Shown piece after piece: positions 28,275 through 42,229 of a stretch of DNA of 64,000 nucleotides. The stretch is from positions 25,695,936 to 25,759,935 of the forward strand of contig CM067344.1 in NCBI GenBank assembly GCA_034190875.2, given 5' to 3'. The notes below the pieces were generated by a model that was not told where the DNA came from, did not search any database, and worked only from the letters and a program-made list of their open reading frames with translations. This DNA is from Urechis unicinctus (taxonomy: Eukaryota > Annelida > Polychaeta > Xenopneusta > Urechidae). Made by a program: the position numbers and the translations under genes. Position 1 is the first letter of the stretch. Every line of letters starts with the position of its first letter.

Positions 28275-28560
28275 GTGTAGTGACATAAACCCATGCACTA
28301 CTGCATGTGCAAGCGTTGGGTCACATCTATCACGTTCGGTCGAACACATATTTAATTCACATATTTGGCAGAGGCAATGTCCATTTGTGGAATTAATAAT
28401 TTAAAACGGTTCCCCTGATTGTAGAAGTATATGCCGGAGTATAGCAAAATTTGTCCACACGTGACGTCGACGTTTGTGGGCTCTAAATCAATTTATCAAT
28501 TTATGCTGTCAATTATTGCGTAACGAAAAGCCTCTCGCGAACTCCTTCAGTTGGTAGAGA
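28275..28560 (+). repeat. A/B collinear block (partner 8,405-8,760)
   Basis: Anchors are given for the partner. It follows the second block almost immediately, and this shows that the 2.8-8.4 kb segment of A is missing here. Confidence 0.6.
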
Positions 28561-28690
28561 AGTATTGGAAAAGGCACTATAAATTATCGATCATGACAGA
28601 GTCACTGACAGCTACTGGCCGTGCAAGTTTATTTTAAGATGTAAATGAGCAGTCTGTGAGCAGTAAGAGAGTAACGGTGGGAAATGCAGT

Positions 28691-28730
28691 AGGAGAGATA
28701 GAGAGCAAGAGAGAGAGAGAGAAAGAGAGC
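28691..28730. repeat. Purine (GA-rich) tract
   Basis: A nearly pure GA/GAGATAGA run of 40 nt. A similar GAGAGAGATT...GAGAGAGATAG segment followed by a GCCCACAAAGA motif occurs at 31,852-31,965. This tract is followed by GCCCACAAAGATTA at 28,900, so the pair may be a diverged internal duplication. Confidence 0.7.
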
Positions 28731-28734
28731 AGTT

Positions 28735-30030
28735 GGCAAAAGATAGTAAACAACATCAGGATATTTTTTTTGTGATTAAGCACAGAATATATAATTAGTA
28801 GGTTTAATTTGTCGACAAAAAGAGCATTTAGATAGAGAAGTGTATTTACTTATTTGGTTGGAGAATATTTGTTTAATTTTTTATTTTGCAGTCAGAGAAA
28901 GCCCACAAAGATTACCTCAAATGTAGAAGAGTAGGCAAACTAATAGTGTGCATCTTTACTAAACGGCAAGATACAACCGACCGTAGGTAACGGCACAGTG
29001 CACTCGTAGCGGTCTTGGCGAGCCCTTCTAACTAACATATGGTGGGAGGGAGGATTGTCATTTTCTAAAGTTATCTAACCAAACATTATAGGTTTTTGTT
29101 CTATTTACATTTATTACAAATCGTTCAATGTTGAAGTATATTAAGTATTGGCGTTTGATTGTGCTCTTCATATCATTGCAGAATTAAAGTATTCATAAAG
29201 CCAACCAATGATACTTGAATGAGATGCATATGCATAACGTGCGCTTTATCATAATACACATAATCATACATACAAACACGGTTGAGTATATAAACTGTAT
29301 ATATGATAAACAGTTTTATGATAAATACCCCTACGACGCCACATTAGCACTTAATGCAATAATGCTCTTTCATGTCTCTTAAGAAATATTTTGAGTGCAT
29401 ATCGCATTAGTTTTGGTGCTTGTAATAAATGAAAGCTGTGACATAATTTGGATCACTGTCAGTCAGAATTAGTGACATAGTTATATAACGTTATGTAACA
29501 GAATAACTTCGCACAAAAGCCTTAGGGTTCTTGGTAATTCAATATCTTATATGTGCCGGTAAATATTCAACAAACACTTGCAATGAACTATCATGATTTT
29601 TCACGAGAGAATCTCATTATGGAATTATAACATGACTCGTTTGCTCAAATACCTTGATGTTGGCCGTTTCAGCATATACATGAAGGAAGGCAAAGTCATA
29701 TTAAAAAACCCATGGGTCGACATTTCATAATAGATGAACAAAAACAGTTATCATAATCGACGTCTCAAAACTATGAACAGTTAACACTCGTCTGATATGC
29801 TAGTTAGACCAAATTAGTACCTTGTAAACGAAGATTGTACTGTGATGCATTTGTAACATACAAACTGTTGCAAATCACCAAATGTGTTCCGGAGGTATTG
29901 ACGCGAGGCTGAATATCATGTTTATAGCATTGAAGCAATAACACGCCATGTAATGTGCCGGAAGTATCTGCATCATGAGAGAGACATGAAACATAATATG
30001 TGTTTTTGCGCATTTATTTTGGAACCTCTA
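28735..30030. other. AT-rich stretch, no gene seen
   Basis: It contains the TATTGGCGTTTGATTGT anchor (29,147) shared with 9,892. No coding features are recognised. Confidence 0.45.
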
Positions 30031-30312
<282 letters not shown>

Positions 30313-30395
30313 TCAAACTCAATTGCGTCAAAGCGTTAACAAATCTAAGGCAATGATATCGAATTGTAACGAACGCTTTTGAAATGTCCTAATAG
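30313..30395 (+). repeat. A/B collinear block (partner 13,895-13,990)
   Basis: It starts at the last ATCT unit: CAAACTCAATTGCGTCAAAGC, then GTTAACAA-TCTAA, ATATCGAATT and TTGAAATGTCC against the A copy. Confidence 0.7.
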
Positions 30396-31429
30396 AAATT
30401 TCAGCAATGGTGGATACTTCTAGCCCGATCTGGCTAGTGGGTGCAGACACGTGTACATATTTTTTCCGAACAGTGTGCTTAGAGGTCAAGGTCTATACTA
30501 TTCACAGTCATATAGTGCGCTGGTTACCAATCGGGAATGGGAAGCTTTGCTAAAAGCCAATCAGAATGATTATTGTTAGCGGTATTACGCGGGTTTTCTT
30601 AAATCCAATTTTCTAGTAACAACATCAAGATAAGCTGTTTTAACAGTTTAGATGCCGAAATAAATCGCAAAAATGTCAGACCATAGAGGTAAATTTCACA
30701 TACTTCAAATAAACATATTTTACGCAAGAAATATTTTCCGACCAAATGTTAAGAACAGGTCATGGAGTGTGCCGTAGGTGTAAGCAATGTTACATTAGAA
30801 GATAAAGTTTACGCTACTGAATATTTTATCTGAGGAAGTAAGTTTCACAAACCCGATCTGGGCTAGCGGAACCTGTAGGACAATGTTAAACCCTCTCATT
30901 ATTTACAGAATACTATTATGTAATCGGAATGCGACTCCTAAGTTTGCATCCCTAATATTTGATGCCAAGTCCCCACACCTTAATAACGCCAATAATAAGA
31001 ATAACGCCGATATAAGCCCTATATGATATAGGCCCTAACGATTCTTTAACTCCACTATTCTTGGTATCCTGTCTTTTATTTGAGGAGATAATTTTTAAGT
31101 GTTATTTCAGCATATTTTATATCCCCATGCGTCAAACTCACAGTTATCAAAGCATTTGGTGATATTCCGTTGTCTACGATTGAATTGCTGAAATGAAATA
31201 TATACATATAATTATATTGCCATGATTATTAAGCACAAGATAGGACTTTCCATGTATATTAGTATATAGTTTAGTGCTGCCTTACATCTGATGATATATC
31301 ATTTATCTATGTGGATATGAACCATCAGAGTGTCACAATGCACTCTTACACCGCACGATATGCAATGCATGTCAATAACCCTTCATCCTTCAACTCAAAT
31401 ACGATCCATTATGCCAACACAGGATTTAT
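30396..31429. other. Extra 0.9 kb in unit B with a weak internal duplication
   Basis: In A the flanking blocks are only 0.14 kb apart. CCCGATCTGG-CTAGTGG (30,425) recurs as CCCGATCTGGGCTAGCGG (30,853), about 430 bp apart. TGGCTAGTGGG resembles a pol III A box, but no B box follows at a suitable distance. Confidence 0.4.
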
Positions 31430-31520
31430 CGAAACATTCAATTATGGCGCGTCCCATGTTGTCTCTGTGGAGGAGTAAGGGTAATCATAATTGACTTATC
31501 TTAAGTTATGAGTCTCGCAA
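31430..31520 (+). repeat. A/B collinear block (partner 14,130-14,220)
   Basis: ACATTCAAT, CCCATGTTGTCTCTGTGGAGG and AAGGGTAATCAT are shared with 14,147-14,200. Confidence 0.7.
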
Positions 31521-31559
31521 TACTGTCGATTAAAAGCCTATAGGCTGCAGCCAAAAGAT

Positions 31560-31635
31560 TATGGGTGGCCCAGTGGATAGGCATGAAGCTTACCAAGTCA
31601 CCATATTAGTTAAGATGGCGATGATTGACCCACTA
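31560..31635 (+). mobile_element. Possible tRNA-derived SINE head (degenerate)
   Basis: GGGTGGCCCAGTGGATAGG (31,563-31,581) contains a good pol III A-box match (TGGCCCAGTGGA). A poor B-box-like GATGATTGACCC follows about 50 nt downstream. It lies in a part of B that is about 0.57 kb longer than the A counterpart, which fits an insertion. The B box is weak, so this is tentative. Confidence 0.3.
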
Positions 31636-31639
31636 TCAT

Positions 31640-32520
31640 GGCTATGTGATGGGGAAAGTGGTTATACTGTTGATCACCTTTGACAGCTGATTATCAGAAT
31701 CGCGTGTAACCATATAAGATTGATAGCTCTCCTGGTCAGAAAATAATCTCGACTCTATCTTGATTGACATAATCTTGTCCATGATTAATAATACTATGGT
31801 TAAAAGTAAATGTATTATTACTTTTCTTTACGATTCTTGAATGTAATTCAGCAAGAGCGAGAGAGATTGAGAACCAGAGCTAGTAATTGTGAGAGAGATA
31901 GTGAGCGGCGACGTATCGACTTATTACATTGACATACCTGACCAGATGAGTGCCCACAAAGAAGATAAACAGAAATCACCCGTCACTCATGAAGTGGCAA
32001 GGATATGTGTATATCCATCCCATATGAAGCATTATGTTCGGTATTGAGTTGCAGTTGAGTAGCAAAGCCAACATTAATTGCATTTATTGAGGAAGATTAT
32101 CGCCATCCCTTTTAAGAACTACTTAGTATTGAATTGATCCTATTCAGCATAATCTTAAAGGAGTCTAGGCGTAATACCCTGAAAGGTTCGCCTACCATTT
32201 ATAGGCATACCAGGAAAGCATAGTATAGACATCAACAATGCTATTCATACCTTATACAAGTGCTCAATGGCATTACAACGACACGGAATTGTGATAACAA
32301 ACATGGCTATACTCAGTTGTATTGTTCATGCTAAGCAGTACATAGACTGCTTGCGTATTTCTGAAATGACATGAGTTTTAACAGTAGTGTTTGTTTTTTA
32401 TTGTACACTGTGCTCTTGCTCTCTGCGCCGCCTCTAATGCATGAATTACAAGCGCCTGTTTTTGATGCTTGTTATTAGCAAGTATAATTCACTCGCTGCA
32501 GCAGAGGTTTTGGGATGCAT
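31640..32520. other. AT-rich stretch with GA-rich tract, no gene seen
   Basis: It includes the GA-rich segment at 31,852-31,910 discussed under 28,691. Nothing else is recognised. Confidence 0.45.
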
Positions 32521-32524
32521 AAAT

Positions 32525-33100
32525 TTAATATAATTGTGCCCCAGCAGAGTCCGTGATCAACGATATTTCCTTGGTAGCCATGTGAGTAACCTCAGCGGTA
32601 TTTAGAAGTTGACCAATGTACATGTGTTAAGCATCCTCATTACGGATTATCAGTCAAGATGACGGCCTCGTTATTACACTGCATGGTAAATAATGAACCG
32701 CATTGTTAATTATTTCACTTCGCAAAGCACTAATCTATTTGAGCCAAGCTACTGTTTTGATTTGTTATATTTTGTATGAAAAGTTTAGCTAAAAAATATT
32801 CCTTCTCAGATAAAGAGTACCATAATGGTATAGGCTTTGGGGTTGATACATAAACGATTAGTGTTAATAAAGTAAGTGCATATACTATTTGGTCACATAT
32901 TTGGCGATTGCTTTTTTTGTCTGACGTGGCATACGATGGCCCATTCATTGCTATGTGATGTTGTAATTTTCTGCACTCATCAAAACAACACGACCAGCAG
33001 GCACACTGTGTCATAGCCTACATCTATAAAATCCATAGTTTTAATGATATTGCGTTCTTTCCTTGTGATTTGCTATGACGTTGTTATTTGCGCCAGTAGA
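32525..33100 (+). repeat. A/B collinear block (partner 14,650-15,300)
   Basis: See the partner for anchors. The copy is shorter by small deletions and retains no continuous frame in common with it. Confidence 0.8.
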
Positions 33101-33244
33101 GGTAAGTATAAATACGTATAAAGCAGGATACTGGTCCGGATATCCTCAGAGCTTATATACAACCAAAGTAGAAGGGTAAAACATACAGGCTCTATATTTA
33201 TTTCAAACGGGGGTCGTGTGTGTTTTAGTTGTCACGTGTCACTC

Positions 33245-33335
33245 ATAAGACCATGCAACTAAGCGAAGTTTATGGCCATTGCCGTGTTACGAAAAACGCG
33301 TGAGTAACATCCTATTGCACCAGGTTTTGGACAAA
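33245..33335 (+). repeat. A/B collinear block (partner 16,045-16,130)
   Basis: ATAAGACCATGCAACTAAGC, TTTATGGCC, ACGCG and ACATCCTATTGCACCA-GTTTTG align to the A copy. Confidence 0.75.
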
Positions 33336-33339
33336 TAAT

Positions 33340-34410
33340 TAAGTGAGCTTTGAAGAAACGTTTGTTAAGGAATGTTATAAACCGAATAACGGCCAACCCT
33401 TATGAAGGGATCTCTCTTATGCCAAGGGACATAATGCATGCTTTTGTAGTTCACATCCGATTCAGACCTAAAACCAGCAGACACATTAAGCGCCAGAAAG
33501 GACAAATACAACCGGCAACAGTATTAATGCCTTTCGTGTTTCGCTGCATACAGTATGCGTTACTGCATGGCAATGCAATGTCATTCAGCTTCATCTGACC
33601 TGGCCAATAGATTGAGAGTTCGGTATTTATGAATATTAGTTGAATAAATAATCACCTAATAAGTACCGAGACATGGCTATAATTTTATCTGGCTTAGATG
33701 GGACTTGAAGACTTGAAATAAGCTCCAAGTCATATTTGGTTCGATAGCGATCTGTAACCGATTGTGAACAACGTCTGGGGGTTGCTAAAGTTAACTTTGT
33801 GCATTTCTTCTTTAAATGACAGCGTAAGAAAACCGAGCATTATCGGAACGGCGAAACCGTGTAAATGCGCTTGATGCGTTCCTGGCCAACTACATTGCAA
33901 CTCGTTAACTTGGAGAATAATTTTCTTTGTATTCCCAATAGCGTAATCGATTCTGGACCCCGCACGATTTGAGCCATCCATTTATCTTATTTGTCACTCT
34001 TGATCGTGCTCTGTATATTGTGAGTTGTGTAGTGTACAAACACTCTCTTTCAAGAATCATAGCAAAATTATGAGTTCCGTATATTTATGTTCGTTGATAA
34101 TTCTCACTTCTCAAACGATGCCTTGGTGCCGGAACAAACAGGCAATGGTGATGAGAAGCCATACAAGTTACATATTGCGCACTTTAGACTCATAATAGCT
34201 ACAATTGTACAAGGGTAAAATTCCAAAGCCGTATCCAAAGAAGGTTTGCTGTTGTTGTTGTTGTTGTTGTTGTTGTTGGGATGGGAGTGATCATATAAGA
34301 TAGTATAATTGAAGCAACATATGCACAACAATGAGATCTTCGTTAACATCAAATCATTTTCTGCACTCAACAAGATTACACGTGCTCCGTCTACACATTA
34401 TGACGTTTAT
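33340..34410. other. AT-rich stretch with (TTG)n
   Basis: A pure (TTG/GTT) trinucleotide run of 29 nt is at 34,250-34,278 (an Asn run in a minus-strand frame). No gene is recognised. The frames at 33,350-33,598 plus and 33,730-33,981 minus have no motif. Confidence 0.6.
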
Positions 34411-34414
34411 GACG

Positions 34415-35180
34415 TCGGGAAAATTGAAAGAGCGCAATGCACACCTTGATAATATCATCCGGTGATATATATTGCAGTTATAGGACGCAAATACAACCTT
34501 TTTTATGTGTCTCCATTGATTATCCATCATAAAGCGCAGGTAAATGAACACCGGTAAATAAATCCCTATGCGTACAGGGGCGCTACTTTCGATCTACATT
34601 CTCTTAACGCCGGTAAATAAATTTATTTTATGAACGCAAAAATCTGCACGGTACGTCGACTCATTTTAGTAGAATTTACTTAGCGGTTTCGTAGTCATAC
34701 TTATGATGTTAGTAAGCTCAGCATCTAATTCAGGGAAACCCCCGACCATCATCGAGATAATGCGCTGCTGTATAATATGCGTGTCATAACCATGACCTTA
34801 CTTGGGAGTTTCCCATTCAAGCAATCAAGTAATGGGAGTATCTTGCTAGACGCCATGACCTGACTTGATTGCGACTTATATGGCAGTATATTATGTTGGT
34901 TCGATTTGTATTACAGACACTTATACAGAGGAAACGGTTCATTGCTACCCATCCGTTATGCCGCTTTACAATATGTGATTCAGATTACTTTCAGTTGTTG
35001 CTCATATGAGACATGGTTTACTTTGCACATCAGTATCCGAGGATAACAAAGCGTGTCTAAAACCATTGCTTTGAGTGATAGGTCAGGATGCAATCAGACT
35101 AAGGCTTACCAATTATTGTGATATTTGTTTGCTTCCATGCAGGTGTAACACATTATTTATTACAACTTTTATGTTATGAA
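34415..35180 (+). repeat. A/B collinear block (partner 17,735-18,540)
   Basis: See the partner for anchors. A local imperfect repeat, ACGCCGGTAAATAAA / ACACCGGTAAATAAA (34,548 and 34,607), is also present. Confidence 0.85.
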
Positions 35181-35373
35181 TTCATTTGATGATTCACTAA
35201 GATGATTCAACCAAGAGAGAAGTAGCCTTCTTTCACTTTGAATATTGAGTACTACGGTACTACCAAATTGACTACTACGGTTATCCAAAACGTGGAACCA
35301 AAACATGCACGACAATTGAATATCAGGCGCTCTATAATGCAACTACTTACAAAGCGTATAAAAAGTTAAACGA

Positions 35374-36149
35374 AGAACGAGATGAAAATACTCTGGTAGC
35401 AAAACAATATTTTGTCATTCATTAGCCTACACATAGTCCATAGGGCATTGTTCCGCCCAAAACAAATGAAATAAATGTTTTAGAGAAGTACCGCAACAGA
35501 ATCACAGCATCACACCTTTTCATACACAGAGCTACAATTCGGTCAGTATGATGCTGGGTAATATATGAACCCCATAAAACTTAATATATAAGTGACCGCT
35601 CGTCAGTTTTATTACTACATCTGAGTTGCATAAATATGGCTTGTTAGCACTTTATGCTATATGTTATCATTGTAATAATCCTTGAGTAACTTTCGGGTAA
35701 ATCAGGCATAAGAAGTCAGAACTAATTAACGAGGCTATAAGAACCATTCCTACATGATGATAATTTTATATTGATGATATATGCTATAATGTGCTAAAGT
35801 AAATGTGGAGCTGCTGCCTTGCTCTTTGCTGAAACACTAGCTCTTGTGTTCCTGGTTGAAGCATAATTATGTCATGGAAACATGCAAGAGCATACAATAT
35901 ATAATGACTGCTGTCACTCAGGAAAACTCGTCTCGAAGAGGTCTCCGCGTTTACGAGACGCCATTGTCACCATTGAGTGTGATATCACTATGTCAACCTA
36001 TATGCCTCACGTATAACGTGTAGTGTGGCGAATAAAGCTATGTTTCCTATATAGCTGAGCAATATTGAAATCGTGTTATGTTAATACAGGTCTGACCAGA
36101 TAACTCGCGTCGCGATTACTCGAGAGTTTGCATCACTCGCGCTCAGGCG
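35374..36149 (+). repeat. 776-bp tandem duplication, copy 1
   Basis: Every position n from 35,374 to 36,149 matches n+776 without indels. I counted eight substitutions, for example 35,455 G against 36,231 T. The first third (to 35,740) is homologous to 19,190-19,640 of unit A. The rest has no A counterpart that I found. It contains a perfect 7-bp inverted repeat, CGTCTCG (35,929-35,935) with CGAGACG (35,954-35,960), and a short CACGT-ATA-ACGTG palindrome downstream. No long open frame is present. Confidence 0.97.
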
Positions 36150-36925
36150 AGAACGAGATGAAAATACTCTGGTAGCAAAACAATATTTTGTCATTCATTA
36201 GCCTACACATAGTCCATAGGGCATTGTTCCTCCCAAAACAAATGAAATAAATGTTTTAGAGAAGTACCGCAACAGAATCACAGCATCACACCTTTTCATA
36301 CACAGAGCTACAATTCGGTCAGTATGATGCTGGGTAATATATGAACCACATAATACTTAATATATAAGTGACCGCTCGTCAGTTTTATTACTACATCTGA
36401 GTTGCATAAATATGGCTTGTTAGCACTTTATGCTATATGTTATCATTGTAATAATCCTTGAGTAACTTTCGGGTAAATCAGGCATAAGAAGTCAGAACTA
36501 ATTAACGAGGCTATAAGAACCATTCCTACATGATGATAATGTTATATTGATGATATATGCTATAATGTGCTAAAGTAAATGTGGAGCTGCTGCCTTGCTC
36601 TTTGCTGAAACACTAGCTGTTGTGTTCCTGGTTGAAGTATAATTATGTCATGGAAACATGCAAGAGCATACAATATATAATGACTGCTGTCACTCAGGAC
36701 AACTCGTCTCGAAGAGGTCTCCGCGTTTACGAGACGCCATTGTCACCATTGAGTGTGATATCACTATGTCAACCTATATGCCTCACGTATAACGTGTAGT
36801 GTGGCGAATAAAGCTATGTTTCCTATATAGCTGAGCAATATTGAAATCGTGTTATGTTAATACAGGTCTGCCCAGATAACTCGCGTCGCGATTACTCGAG
36901 AGTTTGCATCACTCGCGCTCAGGCG
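36150..36925 (+). repeat. 776-bp tandem duplication, copy 2
   Basis: It abuts copy 1 directly and ends at the shared AGGCG (36,921-36,925). The 7-bp inverted repeat recurs at 36,705-36,736. The high identity makes this the youngest rearrangement visible in the window. Confidence 0.97.
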
Positions 36926-39095
36926 TTGGACACTATTTTTTTAATCCCAGCTTCCCTGGGCTAGGTGTTGACGCCACGGGAATAAGGTGAGAAAACATCT
37001 CGCGCTGGAGGCGAATGTTAACCACAAATAAATGAAATCAGCTCATTTTGCATTTCCCACCGACCATCATCTCTAAAATAATCAATATTATAAAATTCAT
37101 TTTCATTTCTTATCCGTATAGCAACCCTGCCGACAAGTTTAACCCGCTTAAAAAAGCCGGATGACGCGCCAAGCTAGTTTTCCCTATGTTTGCTAGGCAT
37201 GCATTTATATAATCATTCAACACACATGCTTGTTACATTGATGTTGTCTGAATGGATGACATCGGTGCTAAATTGTACTAGCAAAAACATATTGGCCGGG
37301 CGGTCGTCAGCTATTGACGCGTGCCTTCATCATAGTGCGTCATCTTTAAAAACGTTATATTTCAGGTTCATAAGTGTCAGTAGTAGAATCCGGAATTCTT
37401 GTTGTGACTCTGTTAGAATTATTTGCTATCATTTCGAATAATTCTACCGGTAGTGTCAAACTAATTGAGTTATGTCTTTCACTTAGCTATTCAAGTACAC
37501 GAATATCAATAGCAAGACATAGTCATTACCTATTTGTTACATAATATCAATAGCAAGTCCTAGTCATTACCTATTTGTTACATAATTGAGCCTATTCGAA
37601 AGGTTCGGATTGTATTGTTAAAGAATGTGACCAGTAAGGTGCAATTATAGGCTATTTACTATTTTGAGTTAACATTTGAAACTCCATTTGCACGAACCAC
37701 CAAACACATTTGAATAGATATCCTCGAGTTAATTGGTTTGCGCAGCAGTAGCTTTGTTATGCTCAAGTGGATGGGATTCTTTAATCGCAGCATTGTAGTC
37801 ATACATGCTAATAGGGATGGATATGTTCTGAATGTTTATTTAAAAACATAGTCATGTATAACTTGAGGCAATTATCGGTTACAAACTAGAATCTTTGTAG
37901 CAACGGAAAAACATGGGATGCATCTTCTCTATATAATTGGATTGCTCGACAATAAACGTAACAACACGATGGGTTTTATAGGCAAATGTACAAGGTGGTT
38001 ATTATCAAAGCATGAGAGCTCAACAAGAGACCTACAAATCGGCTTACATATTAAACGCGCGTCATTGGAAACGCCACTTGATACTGCGGCAATGAGCAAT
38101 GCGGCAAATTATACTTCAATTAAATTGTTGATGCTGACTAATGAACCGGCAGCTTTTTGAGTGGAACGTTTATTATCAAATAGTTTGAATAATGTTTTTA
38201 TCTCATAAAATTAGCTTTATCGCCTGCCAAAGTACCATAAACCTATAAAGTGCTCTGTCCAAAAGCATTTACACGAATACTTGGTCGTATGGACCACAAA
38301 CTCGAAGATATTACCGTGAAAATGGGTTCCATATGAGAGCGATCGGAAGAGGCGTCTTATGCAATTCGATAGTACATATATGTCATATTTGGCAATCAGT
38401 GGGTAAGTTCGCTACCTGTCAAGCTCGGTGAACGGAACCCTCATTCCTGTCTTCATATTTCAATTCGCACAACATTCAACGCAGTTTTGAATATTGCAGT
38501 GTGCACCAGTATTTCACTATTGCGTGTTGGCTGCATATTTATAATAAACTGAGCTCTGTAAATATGTAAACAATGATTTGTTCATCAAGAAGAAGATCTA
38601 ATAATGCCTTATTACAATGCATGCAATTGCACTATCGATTGGCGTATTCTTGTACATAATATTGATTCAAACTACAGGGCATGTGCGTGTTCTTGTAGTT
38701 GTAACAATTATAAGTGGATCATAGCACACCGAGTATTAGCTTGACCTTTGAAGGACTTATGGAGATTACATGTAATAAATTAAGATATATCTGTCTATTC
38801 AGGACGATTTGACGAAAATTAAGTGGCATTGAAGGAGCAAATGTAAATAATAGGACACCAGATCTGAACCATAATACCACGCATGTCCATAGTATGATTA
38901 TTATCAGAGGTATGTGCGCGGGTCAGACTACCGTTATCAAGGCTAAATGAGATAAGCATGCTTATATGGCAAACAGCTAGGTCTATTATATCTAGTTACA
39001 ATGCCAATAATGATTGCACTCAGCGGAAGCAATTTCTTCGTTTTCACTTATTACTGCGAAAACATTATTATGATGCTATATATCAAGCCTAGTTG
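36926..39095. other. Mixed stretch with 41-bp tandem repeat
   Basis: A 41-bp unit (AATATCAATAGCAAG...) is repeated twice at 37,502-37,583. A CCCAG-CTTCC-CTGGG hairpin lies near 36,950, followed by a GC-richer segment to about 37,020. Frames at 37,190-37,441 and 37,918-38,160 plus are open but unrecognised. B is about 1.6 kb longer than A across this interval, half of it from the 776-bp duplication. Confidence 0.55.
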
Positions 39096-39099
39096 TTAC

Positions 39100-39145
39100 A
39101 GTATAAAAGTCAGATAAAGCTATCATGAAAAGCATTGTGAAACCC
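39100..39145 (+). repeat. A/B collinear anchor (partner 21,355-21,410)
   Basis: The ATAAAAGTCAGATAAAGCTATCA core is shared with unit A at 21,363. Confidence 0.6.
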
Positions 39146-39149
39146 TTGA

Positions 39150-40905
39150 CAAAAAAGTATACGGTTCGACCTATGCGCACGCACGATTATACAAGTACTT
39201 GGTCCAAAGCATATATTCTCGCATCATTATCATTGCTACGCCAGCGAGCATATTGAACTCGACAAGACATCGCATACCTCAATCAATATTGTTGAGATAT
39301 GGGATTTAGGGAATAATCGAGCATGAAATAATGCGGAATATATGCTCCATAACATGAAAAAGCTTGATCGTCTGAGGTTATAGTTGCGCATTTGTTACTG
39401 AGCATCGAAAGCTCAATTGAACTAACAACTTTTTTACAGGGTGCAACATAATGTGTGACGTAGCATTCAACGGAAAAATATTTTTATTGTGCATTACTTG
39501 CATTGCTTGGAGACAGTGCAAACGATGGCGAATGTTTTAATATGCTATACCACTTAACGAATGTTTACACTTACTTGACAGTAAAAAAGGCTTACAATAA
39601 TTAAAGAATTGTACGTGCTGTACACAAATAATAAATTTCAACTTTATCGTGTACCACATTACATGATATAGCATATGATAATTGGACTATCAGGATGCAG
39701 AGAAGATCGTTACCCACAATGTGGCTCTGTCAACCTGCACAACTATCGCTGTTATTCAGATGAATATTTTGCATTGACGTGTTGTACAGGTACTTATGTC
39801 AAACTTGACCCACCATCCGCTTGAATACTGAACACTGCTACATAAAAGCTTGGCTGTATTTCAGTGGCCTATTTCACGAACGTATTTGAATTAAGAAAAC
39901 AAATGCAGTATATTCACATGACCAGTAAAAAATCAATAAACCCGGAATATCCAACGTGTCGGTTGCATCAATTTATTAAAGACCCAACGTTAATGGATTA
40001 TACGCTATTACCAGGAATTAATGGTGTGGGGAGAATGTATATATGAACTGAAATATTGGCATACACTTTGTTGTACATTTCGATTGATTGACATGTGGCA
40101 CTATATAGGTACAATACATTGGGCAGGATTCAGAAGTAGTCAGTTGTTATGCAGTAATTTACGATGATGTATTAACGATCTGCATCTCTCTAGTTGGTCT
40201 GAGATGGATAAAGTCTACCCAATGACCGCAGTACCCTGTGAACTCTAATGTTACCACAGCATACTTCCTGGTCTGGTTCATGCGCATGCAACTTAACACA
40301 GGCATCTATAAGATGGTGTAAGATGTTCATTCACACACTAAAACTCTGCCAACAAGTTCATTAGACATGACAAAACGAATCGCATGCAACAAATATTTTA
40401 CTCCCGGAAACATATAAACATCTTAATCGAGTACAAAAACTTCCACTTAAGCACATTTAGGAAAGTGCTTCTTTTAGTTTAAGGAGACACTACCCTTACT
40501 CATAATCACATGCTGAATAGTCAATGCACTCTACCTTAGCGAGCACCGTACATTAACTTTGGTCCTACTGATGCTGTTTTATAGATCCCCAGGTTAACAC
40601 GTTCGTTAAACCATTACCTTATTTATGGGTGCATGCATTCACTGTTCTTGCGTCCATCACTTTGGCCGAACCATTTCCATATATAAATATCTGGTGAAAT
40701 AATACACGCCTCGCTTTTTCAACATGAATAATTCAGATGCGCGGTTATTTACTGCACGTGCGAGATATTGAACGGCATGGCAGTGCGGCAAACTAGTCAA
40801 CATCTAGGTGTTACAAAGAATACATACATCATCTCTTGATTTACACAGTCGCCGTTGTGCAGTGTTTGCGTGATATAAACCATGGTTCCTCGCGCTCCAG
40901 CAGCT
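39150..40905. other. AT-rich stretch, no feature seen
   Basis: About 1.75 kb with no repeat structure or credible frame. A CAGGTACTTATGTCAAACTT segment at 39,787 resembles 44,647 (CAGGTACGTATGTCATACTT), which may be one more fragment of the dispersed family there. Confidence 0.4.
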
Positions 40906-40908
40906 ACG

Positions 40909-41523
40909 TTATCTTCGGCTAGTTAATTTGATGCTCTCGTTTAATAATCTCACCGCTTCATCTTCTTCTGCTTCAGGAGTACAGCTATGAAAAAATCCTT
41001 CTCTCTTAATACAATTTTGTAATATGGCACCTGAGGGTAAATTGGAACCACGCTCCCACACACCTGATGTTTTCTGTGTGATAACTAACAAGTTACCTTT
41101 TGTGCGTCTTTCGATGCTTAAAGATAGGCTTTTAACCATGTGAAATATTTCCTGTCCGAAATAAAGCATTGGTGAATACACAACTGCTATCTGGTCAAAC
41201 GAACGCTATATGGCTACTGGGGCACATTACCTTAATCATCCGCAACACTGCAGTGTGTGATATTTGACAATAGTTCTTCTTTTTTCTTCTGTCTAGAATA
41301 GCCTACGCAGAGAATGCTTTCGTGATTCATGATAGGTTCCCTCAATGTTGGGCAGGTACAAATCATCCGGCATTTCTATGCAATCGCGCAATAGTGCCGG
41401 CTTGTGCACCATTGGGCATGGAGCTGTTCTGAGGATCGTAGTCACTACATGTCGCTTAAATTCTATTGCTATTATTCTACTAAGCATTTCCGATGTTTTT
41501 TCCCATTTCCGATTTTTTTCCCT

Positions 41524-41526
<3 letters not shown>
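40909..41526 (-). pseudogene. Possible eroded coding relic, two minus-strand frames
   Basis: Two minus-strand frames in series (41,526-41,293, 77 codons; 41,181-40,909, 90 codons) have fairly protein-like composition. The second ends in an acidic segment, TPEAEEDEAVRLLNES. A related minus-strand frame at 44,183-44,380 has a similarly placed FTDEEEEMDGQ segment, and the DNA under both acidic stretches aligns roughly (40,960-41,030 against 44,215-44,285). I recognise no family. The first frame is cut upstream by the TA tract. This may be chance; the evidence is one weak paralogous match. Confidence 0.22.
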
Positions 41527-42229
<703 letters not shown>

